Assembly (NCBI RefSeq): GCF_002865645.1
Contig: NW_020194512.1
Location: forward strand, 2,831,183-2,895,182
Length of the DNA stretch: 64,000 nucleotides
Reading direction: 5' to 3'
Origin: Hyaloscypha bicolor E
Lineage: Eukaryota; Ascomycota; Leotiomycetes; Helotiales; Hyaloscyphaceae
Shown: positions 61,901 through 64,000 of the stretch, piece after piece
Layout of the letters: every line of letters begins with the position of its first letter
Position numbering within the stretch: position 1 is the stretch's first letter
Program-made: the position numbers and the translations under genes
Notes under the pieces: generated by a model
Seen by the model: only the letters and a program-made list of their open reading frames with translations
What the model was told of the DNA's origin: nothing
The model's database searches: none

Positions 61901-63480
61901 CCAGTTCTCGACCCAATTGCAAATTCGACTCTGGAATCTCCTGACCTATATAATATTAATATTCCTGTATTTGGCCTATAATAATGAGACCTCGCTAATT
62001 CCTAATAGTATTAAGGCTCTCTATATCGATTTGTATATAATGCTTCCTAGCCTGCTCTGAATTATTAAGTGCCCTCCTTTCTATAAGTACCCTCCCTTAT
62101 ATAAATGCACTCTTTTATACTAGTGCCTCTTATTTCCGCCTTTCTTATTCCCGAGTCCCTTACTGCCGCCTCTTCTTCTCTTGCCTTTCTTGCTCTTACT
62201 TCTTATATTACTGCTAATATTACTTCTCTTATTCTAAGTTTTATTATATTTGTAAAGCTTATACTAACCTTTCTTATAAGCCCTTCTGTTCTAAGGTCTT
62301 CTCTATTCTCCTAAGCTCTCGCCTCTCTTATTCTAATCTCTTCTGGTTTAATAAATGCCTGTTATTCGCCTCTAAATTCTCGAAGGCTTCTCGGAGCTTA
62401 CTAGTAATACAAGTAGAATTAAAGGCTAAGCCACTATTAAAGGAAGGAATTTGTAATAAGTGAATTATACTTGCCTTATTCGGTCTACTAAAGAATACTA
62501 GATATATAGATTTCCGGATAAAGAAGAATATAATTTTCTTATCTTAATATATCTATATATTATAAAGGTAGTTAATAAATAAAGAGTATTAATCTTCTTT
62601 ATATATTTTAGTATAAGAAATTCCAGATCTTTAATATATTTTAATACTAGTACTAGAGGTTATATATAGGGGCGGGAACTATAGGTTATTGTCTTTAGTA
62701 ATCCGTAAGCTTAAATACTACTATAGAATATAGATTTAGGTAAACTCGAATTTCAGTTAATATATAAGATTCGTAAGCTAGTATAAAATAGCTTAGTCTA
62801 CTCTTATTATTGCTTTCTTTATAGTATTTTCCTTAATAGGGTTCTGTAGTATATAAGAGTAGTACTATATAATAAAAGTAATAAGCTATTACTATTTAAA
62901 ATCTATCTGGTCTATATTAGTTTCTAATTTATATATAAAAGTATTCTCCGTATTTTTCGTAACTTGAATTTTGATTTGCCTCTTTTACTAGTTTATACTA
63001 GTATATTTGCTTTAAATAGTTTTGCAGATACTCTGCCGCTTAGGGATAATTACTAATCTCTTTAAATAGTTAATAAAAAGCTGGAAATAATTAAAATCCT
63101 TAAAAAAGAAAGAGAGGGTTAGTATTAGCCCGTTAATTATAGAGATAGTAGTATAAAGTAACGGAAATATAGGATATATATAATTCTAGGGCCTCTAATA
63201 TATTTTATAGTATCTTACTTAGCCCTATAGCTACTATAATTATACTGAGTTAAGGCTATAAGACTTCTAAAGGCTTACTAAAACCTTATATAGCTCGATT
63301 AGAACATTATATTAAGCTATAGCATTCTATAGGGCCTTAGCTCCTATATTTTTAGATATATATCCGTAATTAGTAGCGGGGTAAATTGAGCTTTTACCTT
63401 TCTATTAAACTCTCTTATATTCTTTATTTTTCTTTACTCTCACTTTAATTTATTATAGCTACTTTTAAAGGTCTTTTTAA
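61900..63480. other. RIP-degraded region without recognised genes
   Basis: From 62040 to 62340 the plus strand is pyrimidine-rich, possibly a continuation of the charged minus-strand coding region upstream of the LEQER array. From 62440 onward the sequence is AT-rich with dense stops and no domain recognised. Confidence 0.35.
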
Positions 63481-63504
63481 CTTCTCTAATTTATTAAATA
63501 GATA

Positions 63505-64000
63505 ATTAGAGCTCTTATTACCCCCTAATTCGTCTAATAACGAGTATTCTAATAAATATACTAAAAATAAAGATAATATATAGTATAATTTACCTATTAA
63601 TTCAGAAAATAAGGATAAAAATAATAATTCAAGCCTACTGCTTTTAATACTTCCTATATAACCTATACCCTCAACTGAACTTATTATTTCTACTACTATA
63701 TATAAAGAGTACTTTACTAGTACGAGAATTAAGGTAATCTATATACTTGAGGATAGAAAAACTCTAGCTCAGATTAAAAAGGCTATAGAAGTGCCTAAAA
63801 CAACCGTTTATTAATTATATACTATTACTAGAAAGTATAACTAGAGAGAGAATAAGGATATACCTTTAGAAACAAATTATATCCTAAATATACTATAATC
63901 TGGAAGACTTCTAATTTCAATTAATATAATTAAGTATATTTTAAAGGTTATATTTTAGAACTCGACTATAAGAGGCTTTTCTTATACTATAATTATAAAG
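63505..64000 (+). pseudogene. N-terminal part of a Tc1/mariner transposase relic, cut by the window end
   Basis: The plus-strand frame begins with an Asn/Ser/Pro-rich leader (ELLLPPNSSNNEYSN) and then a typical helix-turn-helix: TRIKVIYILEDRKTLAQIKK, AIEVPKTTVY, a stop, LYTITRKYN. The linker follows with SGR (RPRPLS-like region) and TIRGFSYTIIIK, the 'np..sy..ia' helix of Tc1-like transposases. At least five Gln/Arg-type stops are present. The catalytic part lies beyond the window. It differs clearly from the element at 29393-30782. Confidence 0.6.

Overview
The window reads as nuclear DNA of a filamentous ascomycete (Pezizomycotina; a leotiomycete is possible but only a guess). Supporting signs are short 48-99 bp introns, a DFG5-type GH76 gene, a CFEM protein, a fungal-type transcription factor, and very long AT-rich blocks that carry the signature of repeat-induced point mutation (RIP). 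In those blocks CA/TG dinucleotides are nearly gone, TA is in large excess, and reading frames are broken mainly by TAA/TAG where Gln or Trp codons are expected.

Layout. (1) 1-5040 is normal-composition DNA: the 3' end of a probable secreted-protein gene, a broken TPR/ankyrin-type (NLR-like) gene ending at a 0.5 kb terminal-inverted-repeat element, and an intact three-exon GH76 (DFG5/DCW1-like) GPI-protein gene. (2) 5049-15790 is a complete but RIP-degraded Mutator-like (MULE) transposon of 10.7 kb, bounded by 15-bp perfect terminal inverted repeats and a perfect 10-bp target duplication, with a recognisable MULE transposase relic on the minus strand. (3) 15801-18740 is normal DNA again: an intact two-exon secreted CFEM gene and a decayed, internally deleted fungal transcription-factor gene. 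(4) From about 18850 to the end, some 45 kb is AT-rich RIP graveyard, opening with an 11-bp minisatellite.

The graveyard is not just transposons. Reading through the C-to-T nonsense changes, I recognise relics of several accessory gene families: a DUF7924-like protein, an aminoglycoside-phosphotransferase-like (APH) kinase, a BCS1-like AAA ATPase, two DUF7025-type AAA ATPases with a ZZ-finger/ankyrin segment between them, and another ankyrin segment. Mixed in are a Tc1/mariner element, a Ty3/gypsy retroelement lying between ~300-bp direct repeats 13 kb apart with an extra ~2.7 kb coding relic after pol, a second Tc1/mariner relic cut by the window end, and a coiled-coil gene relic with 14 perfect copies of a 15-bp repeat.

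Only the GH76 and CFEM genes look functional. Both are secretory or cell-surface genes; no operon-like co-operation is expected or seen. No tRNA, rRNA or CRISPR was recognised.
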